From Sipunculus nudus (Eukaryota > Annelida > Sipuncula > Golfingiida > Sipunculidae): a stretch of DNA of 64,000 nt. A program made the translations under genes and the position numbers. Positions 25,798-38,420 of this stretch are shown piece after piece. Where the stretch lies: the NCBI GenBank assembly GCA_026874595.1, contig CM049313.1, positions 55,412,159 to 55,476,158 of the forward strand, given 5' to 3'. The notes beneath the pieces are model-generated. The model was not told the origin of the DNA. It ran no database searches and was given only the letters and a program-made list of their open reading frames with translations. Every line of letters begins with the position of its first letter. The first letter of the stretch is position 1.

Positions 25798-26114
25798 GAT
25801 ATGAAAAAAAACGGAGCCCGTTGCCAAACCCCCGTCTTGTTTTGGTAATCAAATCTTCCCAAGCAATACAAAAGAGCTGCTCTCTCGCCACCTAATGTCG
25901 TGGGGCATGCAGACGACAGTCCAATTTCGCAGCAGACGACACCTCTTTTCTGGCAGTCAGACGGTGGTGCATGTCATGGAATATCCATTGGTAGAATTCC
26001 CCGCAGATGATCAGTCCGGCGACACCAATGGTCGATATGCCATAGGAGCCTTGGAGGCTGGCAAATTCCTGTCTCTTAGGACTGTCCTTCTCCCTGGCAA
26101 CCTCTGTATCCCTC

Positions 26115-26136
26115 ACCTCATGAATATTCATGAGGT
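26115..26136. other. Perfect 22-bp palindrome
   Basis: CCTCATGAATATTCATGAGG plus one complementary base on each side. It lies in a GC-richer unique patch (25860-26260) of intron a. It could be a dimeric transcription-factor site or a chance palindrome. Confidence 0.6.
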
Positions 26137-26692
26137 TGTCGGCAGCCATTGTTAATACAGAATGCCGACGTACAGCGTTGTCACTGCCTTTCAATATGGT
26201 TAATACTGCTCTTAGTCGATGTGTAAATGTAGATTTTCTTTCATGAATGCACACACGTAAATGCCAGTGATGCTGGTGCTCTGTTCTCCGATGCCTGCAT
26301 GCAAAGTCGATTCAGTGCCTGATTGAATCATATTTTATGCCTGATCTTCTCAGTTACAAAGGCGCAATATTTTCTTATCGGATGTTATCTGTGATTTGCT
26401 TCCTGGTGAACAGTTGGAACTTCTCAGCTACGGGCAAGGTTCTGATCAAAGATTTTATCGATGCCATCTGTCTGGAATCAACTTGTCCAAAGAGTCTCTG
26501 TATCTTTTAGACTGAAGGTTAAGCGATGGCCTTGACAAGTCGTGTACATTACGGAAAATGGGTCTGAAAATACAAACTTTAGGAAAAATAACCAACATTT
26601 TTTATTATAAAGCTTTTTGGTTGTCTTGGTCTTGTGGTCAAGTGACATGGCGTCCGCCATTGGTTGCAAACCTTACTTTGACAGATACATTT

Positions 26693-29322
26693 TTTAGCTC
26701 AGCTGACTGTAAGTCATCTGAGCTATAGTCGTGGTCCATTGTCCGTCGTCCGTCCGTCTGTCCGTCCGTCCGTCCGTCCGTAGATGTGGCACGTTTTGAA
26801 ACCGTAAGACCTAGGAATCCAAAATCCGGCATAATGTTAGATGTCCCCAAGATCTCCTACCAAGCCGAAAACTGGGTCTTTTCAACTTCGTTCCTTTGAG
26901 AAATTAAGGAAAAACCTCAATTTTTCATTAAAAACCTATTTTCACACTTCAGGACTGCCTAATATCAAAACCACTCATCTGTTTTTCCTCATATTTACCA
27001 TAAATATTCCTCTATATAGTTCCTATGTACATTCAAGAAAATATGTCTGTATTATATAATTTAAAAAAGTTATGGACCCAAACATAATGCATTTTGTAAA
27101 AAATCAGGAAAGATATTTGATCACTTAACACAAAACATGTTAAAGCTATGGACCTTTTTTCCAGTAATATAACTTTAATTAATCAAAATTAAATTGTATA
27201 CCCAAAATTAGATGAAAATCTTTTAAATTTTTTAAAATATTAATAAAAATAAAAAATTGGTACCTTAAATTTTGCCCAACTTTGACCATGGCACATTTTT
27301 TTCCTGTAAGTACTGTGGATTTAATTTTCACAGCATGTTTTTGTTACCTTTTCAACTGTTAACACCAAAAATTTGAAACCAGTTGATCAAAAACTGTAGA
27401 TTTTATTCAAGTTTTCAAGCACCATGTAACATATTGTATACATCAAGCTAGTGTTATGCAGTTTGCAAGAGCTCAGCTCCCCAGCTTCAGCTCTTAGTTC
27501 CTTAAATTCGGCATACAGCTAGATGTCTCCAAAATCCCCTACCATGCCAAGAATTTGGTCACTAGGACTTAATACCTTCAAGATATTAATGAAAAACCTC
27601 ATTTTTCCATTAAAAACCCATTGTTACACTTCAAGACTGCCTAATATCAAAACCACTGATCTGACTTTAATCATAAATAATATACATATTTTTCATTCTC
27701 TATGCACATGCCAGAATGATGTCAGTATTGCGTAATTGTTTTAAGTTATGGGCCCAAACATAATGCACTTTGTAAAATATCAAGAAATATATTTACTCCC
27801 TTAACAAGGGGATTGCTGAAGCTAGAGATTTTTTGTCAGGGATGTAACATTATTTAATCAAGATTCAATTGAATACCCAAAATTAGTTTTGAATTTTTCA
27901 AATTTTATAAGTTATTAGTATAAATGTAAAATTAGTAACTTAAATTTTGCCCAACTTTGACCATGGCACGTTTGTTTCCTGTTAGCACTGTTGATATAAT
28001 TTTCATATCATGCACACATAAGGATTTCAGCTTTTAAGTTTAGAAAGCTGAAAGAAATTGGCCAAAAATTGTAGCTTTTATTAATGTTTTTATGAGACCC
28101 TGTCAGACTTTGGCTCTCTCCAGCCCCTCTTGAGTCACCTGTATGTTGACCTTGTTGAACTTTCAGCAAATTATGCATGCTTGAGGCGAGGCATACAGGG
28201 AATCCAGGCAGCTTATGGCCAGCCTCAGTTGATCCAGGTGTCCAACCCAACTCATCTAGTAGTTTTAACCAACTACATACAATAAACAATAAATTAATAA
28301 ATTTTTATTGGTTTTTAATAAAAAATTAATGAAAAATAGAGAAGGAATTTGTTAGTTTATTATAACAGGAAATTAACTTGCAGTTACTGATGATATAAGA
28401 ATCTTGTATCGATGGATAGAATGTCATGTATTCCAAATAACACCATGCAGTCACCTATGGTATTTTTCAGTTCAATTTTAATGATAAAGAAGTAAATCAT
28501 ATCATTCATTACTAATCATTAGGGATCATATGATGGAAATTAATGATAGACAAAGATGCAGTTGATAATATTTATCTAGATTCCTACTGTGTCTAGTGTG
28601 TACATTGATGTGAAATTAGTCCAAAATGAATTTATTACAGTTATTTTTTAATATATATAAAAGCCATAAAACCAGGTACTTATGATCATTATTTAAATGT
28701 GTGAATTTTGTATATTCTGGATTCTCAACATCATTGTTTGGTGAAAACTGAATAAATACCAGACATGGTGCGAATACTTTGTAATTGTATTTAAATACGA
28801 ATATGATTATGTACTCCATTATTAAATTTCTTGCATAAAGAATGGGAATTCAGGTAAAAATGAAAGTATATGGATACCAGTGCAAATACTTTCAAAATGT
28901 ATTCATGAATGCATTCATGAATAAATTCTTTAATATTATTTTAATAATCATTTCAGTTATATTTCATTTTAAAAAATCATATGATTCTCTTATTATTTTT
29001 AATAAAAATTATATTTGGGACAATATTTGTAATTTTTTTTAATTAATAGTTAAACCCTTATATTATATATTCTGCTTATAAGTTATATTGCCAAGTCAAA
29101 ATCTGTCTGACAATAGTACTCCATTTGTTAATAAAATAAATGAAATCAATCCTCTTCCCTGTCTCCAAAGGTACTATCAAAATCATACATAAGATAAACA
29201 ACAACAACTCATATTACAGCTTATATTTATTACCACACAAAACCAGCATGTGCCTCATTTCTAAATAATATTTTTTTATCATATATAACAGCTGAGCGTC
29301 GTGACCCATAGGTCCCTTGTTT
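26693..29322. mobile_element. Dispersed element family A, copy 2, with an internal duplication
   Basis: The 5' end is TTTTTAGCTCAGCTGACTGT with partner TCATCTGAGCTATAG, then a (GTCC)n stretch. The 3' end is ACAGCTGAGCG with GACCCATAGGTCCCTTGTTT. A block of about 0.6 kb is repeated in tandem: 26839-27430 and 27521-28080 both start AGATGTC.CCAA.ATC.CCTACCA, offset 682 bp. The interior aligns with copies 1 and 4. No transposase seen. Confidence 0.68.
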
Positions 29323-31306
29323 AGAATATATGGGGCATTAAACGACCAATCAACAGTTTTAGGTGTAGTTCTTGTGTGCTTGTTATCAGTGAACTTGATC
29401 TTAATCAAGAAAAAATAGTCTGCATCCTTACATATGGATTTTACTGCAGATCTCTTTCCTTAAACCCCATTTTTATTTATAACTGATCTGCCATTGTCAC
29501 GTATAAAAGCAGGCTCTGTAGTTGGCTCTTTAGTATAAGCAGCGGTATATTAGGACGAAAAAAATAATATGCTAACAGTTTCCCTCTTCAGGAGGCACTT
29601 CAACTATTTGCTTAGGCTATGTATGTAAAATTTAGTAGTAAATACTGCATTAGTATAAAATAATCTCTTTACACCTGTCAAATTGATATATTTAAGGTTT
29701 TTTGTGTGCCAGTTGCAGTTTATTGTGTCTGTTCATGCACGTCAAGACGGGACTTTTTTATAACCAGTATCTTAACATGACAATTTTACGAAATCAGACA
29801 ATAATTATTTGATATTTTTATTGTCTGTATTAAAAAGGCGACTGCAGTATATTCGTGTTTATAAATTGTCTATAATTCTTGTGTGCAGTTCAAGATTATG
29901 GGACTACAATTATAACTATGCGACAACATACCTGAACTGTCAAGGTAATCCGCAGTGCAGTTCATAATAGTATATTCAGCTGCTAGACAGAAGAACAGCG
30001 TGCTTGTTGGTCGTCTACTTATGTCTATTTGATATTTAACGTTAAATATCATCTCTCTCTCTTTGATTCATAAAATAACATTACACCAAATTTAACTTTG
30101 ATGAATTTATGGATTGGCCTTGGTCGTAGAGTGAACAGATGTGCAGCTGATCTTTAGTTAAAAAAAGGGGAAGAAAAAGAAGAAGAAAAAGTTCAGTTTA
30201 CAGTTGCCGGGGCATGAGCAGCTGTTCAAGTGAGTAATGTTTTTTGTCTCAATCATGTTCAAAAATCTGATAATCGCAAGGTTAGTTATTTGTTCTGGGT
30301 AAGTAGGCAAAACCTTTATCCAGCTGCCCAGGTATAGTGGGGGTCTGGTGTCTGCATATTGCATTACATTAATTTAATCACCGACCAAAAACAGCGACCC
30401 TGCGTTCTGCGCAGAGCAACTGGGCATCTCCGCGGAGATCGAGAGTTACACTCCAAATCAAACTTTTCCCTTGCAAGTCGTGTTGCTGCTTGTGTGCTCG
30501 TGTTAGCTTATAATTTATAGGTACCAATGGGATAGCATATACGCTTGGGATAAAGGTAAAAATTATACCTCCGGTAAGTTTAGGTCACAAAACCATGTAT
30601 GGTTTTTAAGGACTCGTACAGCTTGTGTATGGCATTAGGTTACCGATTCCATTACTCTAGCCATAATACATAATTAACACAAAACGTTGTCGCATTATCC
30701 ACTATTTGGCTTTCACTAATTTTGAAAAACACAAGAAATAAAGTGTTCATCCTTAGGTTACCGAATACACTCAGTGCGGAACTACGTACACCGCTAAATT
30801 ATGAATAGGACCATGACCAGTTTACGTAACTGTCTTAAAAATAGACTGAAGGTAGCCGTATTTTTATTTAGACTTGATCCCGGGCTGTACACAGGTTTCC
30901 TAGGTTGCCATCAACAACACCAACAAGCAGTTCACACATTGTTCAGCCTTGTGTCATTTCTCAGTGTTATAACTAAGACACGTTAAACTATAGCAGTACC
31001 GAACACACCACTAGGTGGCGGAACCAAAAGACGATTTAAAAAGTAATATCACTACAGTAGCCATACGATTAGAAAGATATGTTTATATGAAGCCCTCTGG
31101 ATGCCAGGTTTATAAGCACAGGTCTGGGAATAATCCAGAAGTCATACCCTGTTGTGAAGAAACTGCCGGGAATCTAAGAAATGGTATCATAATTTCACTT
31201 TTTACTCGTAGAGGCCCAGGCGGGGTTCGAACCGAGTTCATTCTGCTCCTTATTCAAACTTCTTAAGGACTAATTCACTTCCTATCGCTCCTCTGTTCAT
31301 TTCGAT

Positions 31307-32620
31307 TTTCAGCTCAGCTGACTTTAAGTCAAATGAGGTATAGGAATGGCGCATTGTCCGTCGTCCGTCCGGTATTCCGTTAGCAGGGCACAAATCGTAA
31401 CTGCTGGCCCTAGAAACGTCTTGGTGAACATCCAAGGAGGTCAATAAAAAATCTCCTTGGGAACCTGGAATATGGTCACTGCGACCTATATACTCCGAGC
31501 TATTTGGCTTGTAAGTAACCCCCCCCCCCCCACCCCCCGCCCCCAGAAAAATCACAAATTTGATACAAAACCTCCTTATATCTTGAAAATTAATGCATGG
31601 ATTGTCATGAAACTTGCCTTGAATATTGTACATGACTAGTTTGTCAGTTCCCGGACAGGGTTAGGGCCACCTGTTTTTTTTATATTTTGACGAATATTTT
31701 TCTATGTTTTACTTTAAAATGACAATAATCATGTCAGTTTCTCAGTTGTGATTCCATCTGGTGTCCCAAAACCTGGTGTGTTTATTGAACACAAGTGGAT
31801 GCCCTATAGTAATCACCCTGTCTGTTTGTCTGTCTGTTCGTCTGACTGTCTGTCTCTCCATCCGTTTATCCACACAAATTTGTTTCCAGATAATAACTTC
31901 AGGTTCGATTGACATATGTATTTAAAACACGCCCATCACTCAAGAAAGAGCCTGTATGATTTTTTGGTCATGAGATTAAAGGTCCAGGTCATTTATTAAA
32001 AAAAAGATTATGGCTGCATTTTAAGCCTAGCTTTTTATCCAAAACTTTCCATCTTGCACATTTAGCTGATTGCCAGTATGGGGAGGGCATTTAATAGGGG
32101 TCACAAGGTCAAAGGTCAAGATCACAAGGGCCATCTGTTCATAAATTAGTTTCCAGACGATAACTCCAGTTTTGTTTGACATATTGCTTGCAAACTTTAC
32201 TTATATATGGCTCACAACTAAAGTAAGTACCCTGTCGGTTCTAGTGTCCAAAGGTCAAGGTCACAGGACTCATTTATTTAAAAGGAATGTTTTTGCATTT
32301 CAAGCAAAACCTTTCATCACAAACCTTCCATTTTCAAGATATTACTCACCTGCCGATAGTGGAAGATTCTTTTCGATTTAGGGCCAAAGGTCAAGGTCAC
32401 GGGCCCAACCATCCACAAATTAGTTATGAATGATAATTCTGATTTTGCTAGACAGATTGGCTTCAAATCTATTAATCTATAGATTGATCTATTAATTACC
32501 AACCACTTAAGTAATATAAATTTTGATTTTCAGGTCACAGGACCGTCATTCTGAAATCTTTCTTCAAAATATCCTTAAAGACAAATACAACTGAGCATCT
32601 AGATCCCTGGGTCTCTAGTT
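31307..32620. mobile_element. Dispersed element with A-type ends but a different interior (copy 3)
   Basis: The 5' end is TTCAGCTCAGCTGACTTTAA, followed by a (GTCC)-rich stretch. The 3' end is CAACTGAGCATC with a GGGTCTCTAGTTT tail. The interior is not that of copies 1, 2 and 4. It consists of about three tandem units of 240-270 bp (starting near 31880, 32148 and 32405), each with AAGGTCAAGGTCAC-type text and a TTTCCAGA.GATAAC.. motif. This suggests different cargo between similar ends. Confidence 0.6.
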
Positions 32621-33728
32621 TTTTTTTAAATGATCACGCAAGTCGACAAACAATATACGAAGGGGAAATCACAATATATCATTATTTATTGTGTTTATAA
32701 TTTCCTTACTATTTCCATTCATTAGATAAGTCATAAGAAAATAATGGTTTCTGCCCATGTTATAAAAGTGTTTTAGTGACCTGCTGTGTTGTCCGCGAGT
32801 TTTTTTATCGACAGAAAGCAAATTAGCTTAAAATATTTTTGTCCACAACTTTAATTTATCCATTTTTTTCAACCATTTCAACGTCTTTACCATTTTCCGA
32901 TCATAACGATAACAATTAATCTGTGTTTTGTTTGTCGTGTTTATTGCTGTTGATGCCTTTTCCATCACATACATTTACATCACAATGTGGCGTTAGTCTT
33001 CTTAAGATCTGAAATCGGATACAGATCGTGTTAACAACAATAATTTTTTATGTTCCTTTTCAGCAGAAGAATTGCAGCTTTTATCGAAAATAAAAACCTC
33101 CATGAAACTCAATATTGCAGTCATGTCTTTTTCTTCTTTTCTCATGTTGCATCAATTTGGTCTATGCGGTTTGCCCATAAATACAAATCCTGGTTTACAT
33201 TTCTGCTGACGTCATGCAGATCTAATATCATATACTCTTCCGCGTTCGTCAGGAAAGAATTTATGTGTAACAGTTGAAATGGTCTTCAACATATAAAACA
33301 AAATAACTTGGTACGAAGAAAGGATCACTTTTCTAATCAACAGGGAGGAAATCAACACCAAATGTTCTAATATAACGCTTTAGTATATAGAAAACAAGTA
33401 TTCTGTTGTTTGTTTAGGCCTGTTTCACTTCGGATAGTAACACGTTGCCATGAGAAGATATAAAAATGTATTTTTTTAAAGCATAGACTATACATGGTAA
33501 CATTGGAGTGCCATTGAGTGCATTCTTTAAATGATCATATAATGTACGTTATATCGCACAATTTATATCCCCATCACTTTTAGAAAGATCATCTCTAGTG
33601 CATGACACCATAAAGCTGCGTCATGTCATATTGAAATATATATATCACAAATGTTTGGGATAAAAAAGCGGCAGGACATTAAATAAAAGGACTATATCAA
33701 TCCCTTCATGCTTATATTTTATCTTTGA

Positions 33729-34174
<446 letters not shown>

Positions 34175-34302
34175 TTGAAAAATGCAGCTGCGAACGTCTT
34201 GAGGGAGACGTGGCTTATTTATAAATATACAAAACTGGCAAAGCGGGTAAACCAGCGAAAGGTGCGCACGCACCAAAGGAAGTTCTTGCAGGCAATCCAT
34301 AG
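34175..34302 (+). CDS. SK: SK channel exon c: calmodulin-binding domain core
   Basis: The acceptor is GTTATTTCAG and the donor GTGAGT. The exon has 42 codons plus two bases (AG) that join T of exon d to make a serine. The peptide runs [16 protein letters not shown], a variable link [14 protein letters not shown], then [12 protein letters not shown]. This is the heart of the SK calmodulin-binding domain. In the family its first helix holds the Ca2+-free C-lobe of calmodulin constitutively, and the second contacts the Ca2+-loaded N-lobe. All framework residues I can recall ([20 protein letters not shown]) are present, so Ca2+/calmodulin gating is expected. The short intron before it carries a (TA)n tract of about 64 bp. 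Confidence 0.95.
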
Positions 34303-36554
34303 GTGAGTCTCCTTGTTCTCACAAAATACCATTGAACTGTACATACAATAAAACACATATGACCAGCTGTTGAATGTCTTAGAAGTCTTAGGACTCACCT
34401 AAATATTATGAATAATATCTTAATATCCATGGATAATGAGCACCGTGACCAAAGTATTATGATTGCTTATTGCTATCATTGTCTTTATCTAATTATCTAA
34501 TGATTACATGTAATAATAACGCAAACTTCTTAAATTTAACAATGTTGGATAGGTTACATTTTGGTTTACTAAAATGTACCCTTTTAATAATAATTTGTTT
34601 ATACCGGTAACTTTTCAAAAGGACGGAAAGAATTCGCCCTGTTGCTCGCTCCATAATTTTTCACCCCAAATTCCTAGAACAAATATTTTTTTGGTTTAGC
34701 CTACGGACCACGTCAGGTGGCCTTATTGTCCATTATGTACGCCTGCTGAGTTGCGTCTCCGTGCCTAGGGAGCGCACTACGTTATACATCACTAATGCTC
34801 TTTATTGTGTTAACGAAAGTGTGAAATTAGATTTTAGAATCTGTAAAGTGATTTATTTTTATTATAACTGAAGCTCGACTGTTATCTTATGTCTGCAAGT
34901 AGAGCAAATTGATGTTCATATTATACTGATGTACATATAGCAGCAAACAGAAACGAGAAAATATGCCAGGTTATTTTATCGTGCCATAATTTTGTCAGTA
35001 CGATAAGAGACAATTTATTACAATAAAAAACAGTGACTAACTAATACGTCATAAACGTATCAATTGAAATATGACAAGAATGTTTGAGACGTAAGTCAAA
35101 GAGGTAAAAATCTGAAAAGGATGAAAGAGTATCGGTTTTGACTTGTTACATGCTGCTGCTCATGAGCCGTTTGGCAACATTTGAAAAAAAATGTACAGAG
35201 GATGCAATGCATTATTGAGTAGGTCTATATATTATGCTTTCTAACATGTCTTTTTCTTGTTTTAATTTATAAAAGTATCGATGTTCCTCCGGAGCCTTTG
35301 CCTTGTGCTTCATTTCACTTGACAAAATGCTGATTCATATACCCGAACACCCCAGTCGATTAATATGCAAAGTGCATGATGGGACATTTTAACTTACATG
35401 TCATGACCGGCCCTATGTTGCTTATTACCCATTGTAACGCCGTATTCTCTTGTAGCCCTAGGAACCAGTTCACCGCCTCTATGGAAGTTCGAAATATTCT
35501 CATTCAAGTTGGGTGACTCGGAACAGTGTTTTGATGTATACGAAAATACCGCTTTTGCTTGCCAGCACCTTCTAATATAAAAAAATAATTAGCTTCAGAC
35601 ATGGGGTATTCGTATTCACTATATTCGAATACATGTATATTCAGTATTCGTATTCGTATTTGAATACATTTGTAAAACGTACACACGTTTTTGTATTCGT
35701 ATTTAAATACCTTGCAGAAGTATTCATATTCATGAATACGTTACATGAATACATTTATGTTGGTTACCTATCGACCTAAAATGTGCCATTATTGCAGAAA
35801 TTATTGATTTGGACCCACTTAAAACATGCACACTAACAATCTGATTTATTCATTTTGAAAAGTTTTACTTTATTCATATTAAATTAATATTAATGTGTAT
35901 ATTCTGTCATGTGTATATACTAGACACTTGCGTGAATATTTTGAATTTTGGACTAAAATACATTTTGCAAGTGGGAATATATGATGATTGAAGTTAATTG
36001 TATTAAACAAGAATGACACTCGATAGTTTTTTTTTCAGAAAATTTTATTCATAAAGATATTCATGAATACATTTGAATTTGTATTCGTATTCATATTCAA
36101 ATACATTTCTGTTTTCTAGTTTTTGTATTCGTATTCGTATTCGTATTCGTGTACCCCTGCTGTATTTGTATTCGTATTCGAATTCATTTCTCCTGTATTC
36201 GACCCATGTTTGAAATATAGCTTACATTTTGAGTAAAGCGTAGTTTGAATCATAGTTTAGGTCATTTCAGCCAAAATAATTGTATTCGTGTGTACAGTCT
36301 TCTCCATGAGGATACTCATAAGAATTATCGTGTATCTTACTTCACGTGTTTCCCAGAATGAACACAAGGTGGTGCTGAAATGCAGAAGCGGTATTACCGT
36401 AAAAAAATAATAACCACATTTTGTGAGGTACCCAATTATATTTATATTTTGCTGGTTACTTTGACATTATTAAGCATCTTTTCTTCTTAAACAACAGCTT
36501 CCCTTCCTGATAATACCAAAAATAATTTTCTTTTTCTTTCTTATATCCCCCCAG
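34303..36554 (+). other. Intron c of the SK gene (2.25 kb)
   Basis: This GT-AG intron holds the GTATTC-rich degenerate repeat at 35599-36209. The rest is AT-rich sequence with no recognised feature. Confidence 0.88.
35599..36209. repeat. GTATTC-rich degenerate repeat with inverted ends
   Basis: Clusters of GTATTC and ATTCGT hexamers at both ends enclose an AT-rich centre. The left edge ACATGGGGTATTCG and right edge TATTCGACCCATGT are inverted repeats. This suggests a small non-autonomous element, perhaps hAT-like by its terminal hexamers, but I could not find matching target duplications. Confidence 0.45.
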
Positions 36555-36624
36555 TTTACGAAAAGTTAAAATGGATCAGCGGAAGCTCAACGATAATGCA
36601 AATACGTTGGTGGACATGGCAAAG
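36555..36624 (+). CDS. SK: SK channel exon d: end of calmodulin-binding domain
   Basis: The acceptor follows a C-run (ATCCCCCCAG) and the donor is GTACGT. One base completes the split serine; 23 codons follow and encode LRKVKMDQRKLNDNANTLVDMAK. The LRKVKMDQRKL motif matches the third part of the SK calmodulin-binding domain, and NANTLVDMAK leads into the coiled coil. At 70 bp it is a microexon-like segment that an automatic gene model could miss. Its reading frame is fixed by phase agreement on both sides (2 bases from exon c, phase 0 to exon e). Confidence 0.94.
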
Positions 36625-38099
36625 GTACGTGTGGTCTGTTTGTGTTGATATTATTACTATATTCTTTATAGTATATAATACATCAATCAAAACTAAAAGT
36701 TGTGTCTTGTGAGGGTTACTTGTTAAACCTACTTTTTCAAGATGTCACCTGTAGTTAGCGGGTACGTACTCCCTTTTGAATCTCTGCACCATATACACAG
36801 TATTTTTATATGCCTTGCACAATATTATGAGTATTATCTTTATCTATATTTAGGGAGTATTTTCTAGATTTATCTAATTTCCATGTGACTCTTTTGTGGA
36901 ATAGGCTACCTCGTTCTTGTAGAACTTTCCTAATATAGTAAGAGAAATACATTTGTAAAGACCTAGTGTATGTGGCATCGCCTGGTCCTTGAATTATAAT
37001 AAAATAAATGTAATAATTGCAATAGGCAAACCTTTACTGTGACGACACATGTTTGACATTTTCCCACGAATAAAACTCCGAAAGCTATTTTCTGTGACGC
37101 AAGCTTGTTCTAGTCATTTATTAGCTTTGTCATTTGCGGGAACGAAGTCCATATTAACGTGATGATTTTTCTGGTAAATTTCTTTTATATCATAACAAAC
37201 ACTTTTCTGGAATATAAGAAGTGAGCTTAGACATTGCACAAATGACTATGCCGTAAGAAATATGAACAGTTCTATTATTCTATCGAGAGGATAAAAATAT
37301 AGTTTGATGAAAGACGGATGGATTAAGAGAGGCGATGTTCTCTTTTATAATTATAAACTCAGTTACAACAAACTGATTTCCTACCGAACATTTTTTATCT
37401 GTTTTTTTTCCGCATTAAATGCTTCGTGTCTGCCTATGCAATGACCTTGTTTCTTCGATCATGCATACCAAGACTATTTCGGACCATAATCGTTATCCCT
37501 AGGCCTCACAGTAATTGTAAACATATACGGTCAAATAATAATATTTATAGATTAACTACCAAAACCAGTACAAGTTAAAATTTTCCATCCATGAAATATC
37601 TTACTTGTCTGTATACTTGTGTTATTTTTGAAAGTCACATCACGTCTTGGTACTGTCAATCTATCTGGAACTTGCCTCATTTTGGGTTTCTGTGTCTGTC
37701 CTGCCGGAGTCCAAGACGGAATGTGGAACCTAGGGTTTTTTGCCTCTTGGATGACATTAAGTGGACACCACATGTTTGGACGCAGAGCTGAATAGTCAGT
37801 GGTAGTCGTACAAGACACTAACAAATTTGCTGCGGTATCATCATTCTAACTGATGGCTTTCAATGTGTTAAACATCATGATACCCGTAATATAAACCACT
37901 TCATGCCATTTTGATTTCTTTGTGTACCATTGGACCTGTGCTTCGCAGCTACTTAGATGTGCATACACGTGATTGGGCAGGGCTTTCGTCCTGTCCGTAT
38001 GACGTAATTGCAGCGTCAGCCCATTACTGATGACGTTTTTCTCTTTGTGCGTTTTTGTAGCACTTAGCACATTCCGCCTTGGACTGCGTTCCGAGCGTG

Positions 38100-38420
38100 T
38101 ATAGCTCGCAGCCACCCGCTGTCCTAAAGCAGGTTTGAATTACACATAGGCTTGAATAATCGCAGCTGGTCCGGCGGGCCCTGTGAAGGATTTCACGGAT
38201 ATGCTAATTAAAACCATGCATATTCATATTAATCAGCAGCCAATGGGATGCAGGGTTTAATCTAACCACTGGGGTTCTCTTTTTTCACATTTACTGTGAT
38301 ATTTCAAACTATGTTTATGTCTTGTTGTTTTATTTCCAAGTGATTTGGCCGGGCCAGCTGGGATCACCAGGCGACACCTTTATATCGTTGCTTTTCCGCT
38401 TCAACTAATTCATAAACTAT
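38100..38420. promoter_or_regulatory. Candidate conserved noncoding or enhancer-like patch in intron d
   Basis: Unique, GC-richer sequence with tightly packed sites: ATGCTAATTAAAACC, ATGCATATTCATATTAATC (POU/homeodomain-like), AGCCAATGGG (CCAAT-type) and GGGCCAGCTGGGATC (E-box CAGCTG). Content is the only evidence. Conservation cannot be tested here. Confidence 0.25.

Noticed and set aside
31206-31235. GGTTCGAACC near a GCGGG sequence, suggestive of a tRNA
   Set aside because: Only a B-box-like palindrome is present. No cloverleaf stems or A box at the right distance on either strand could be formed.
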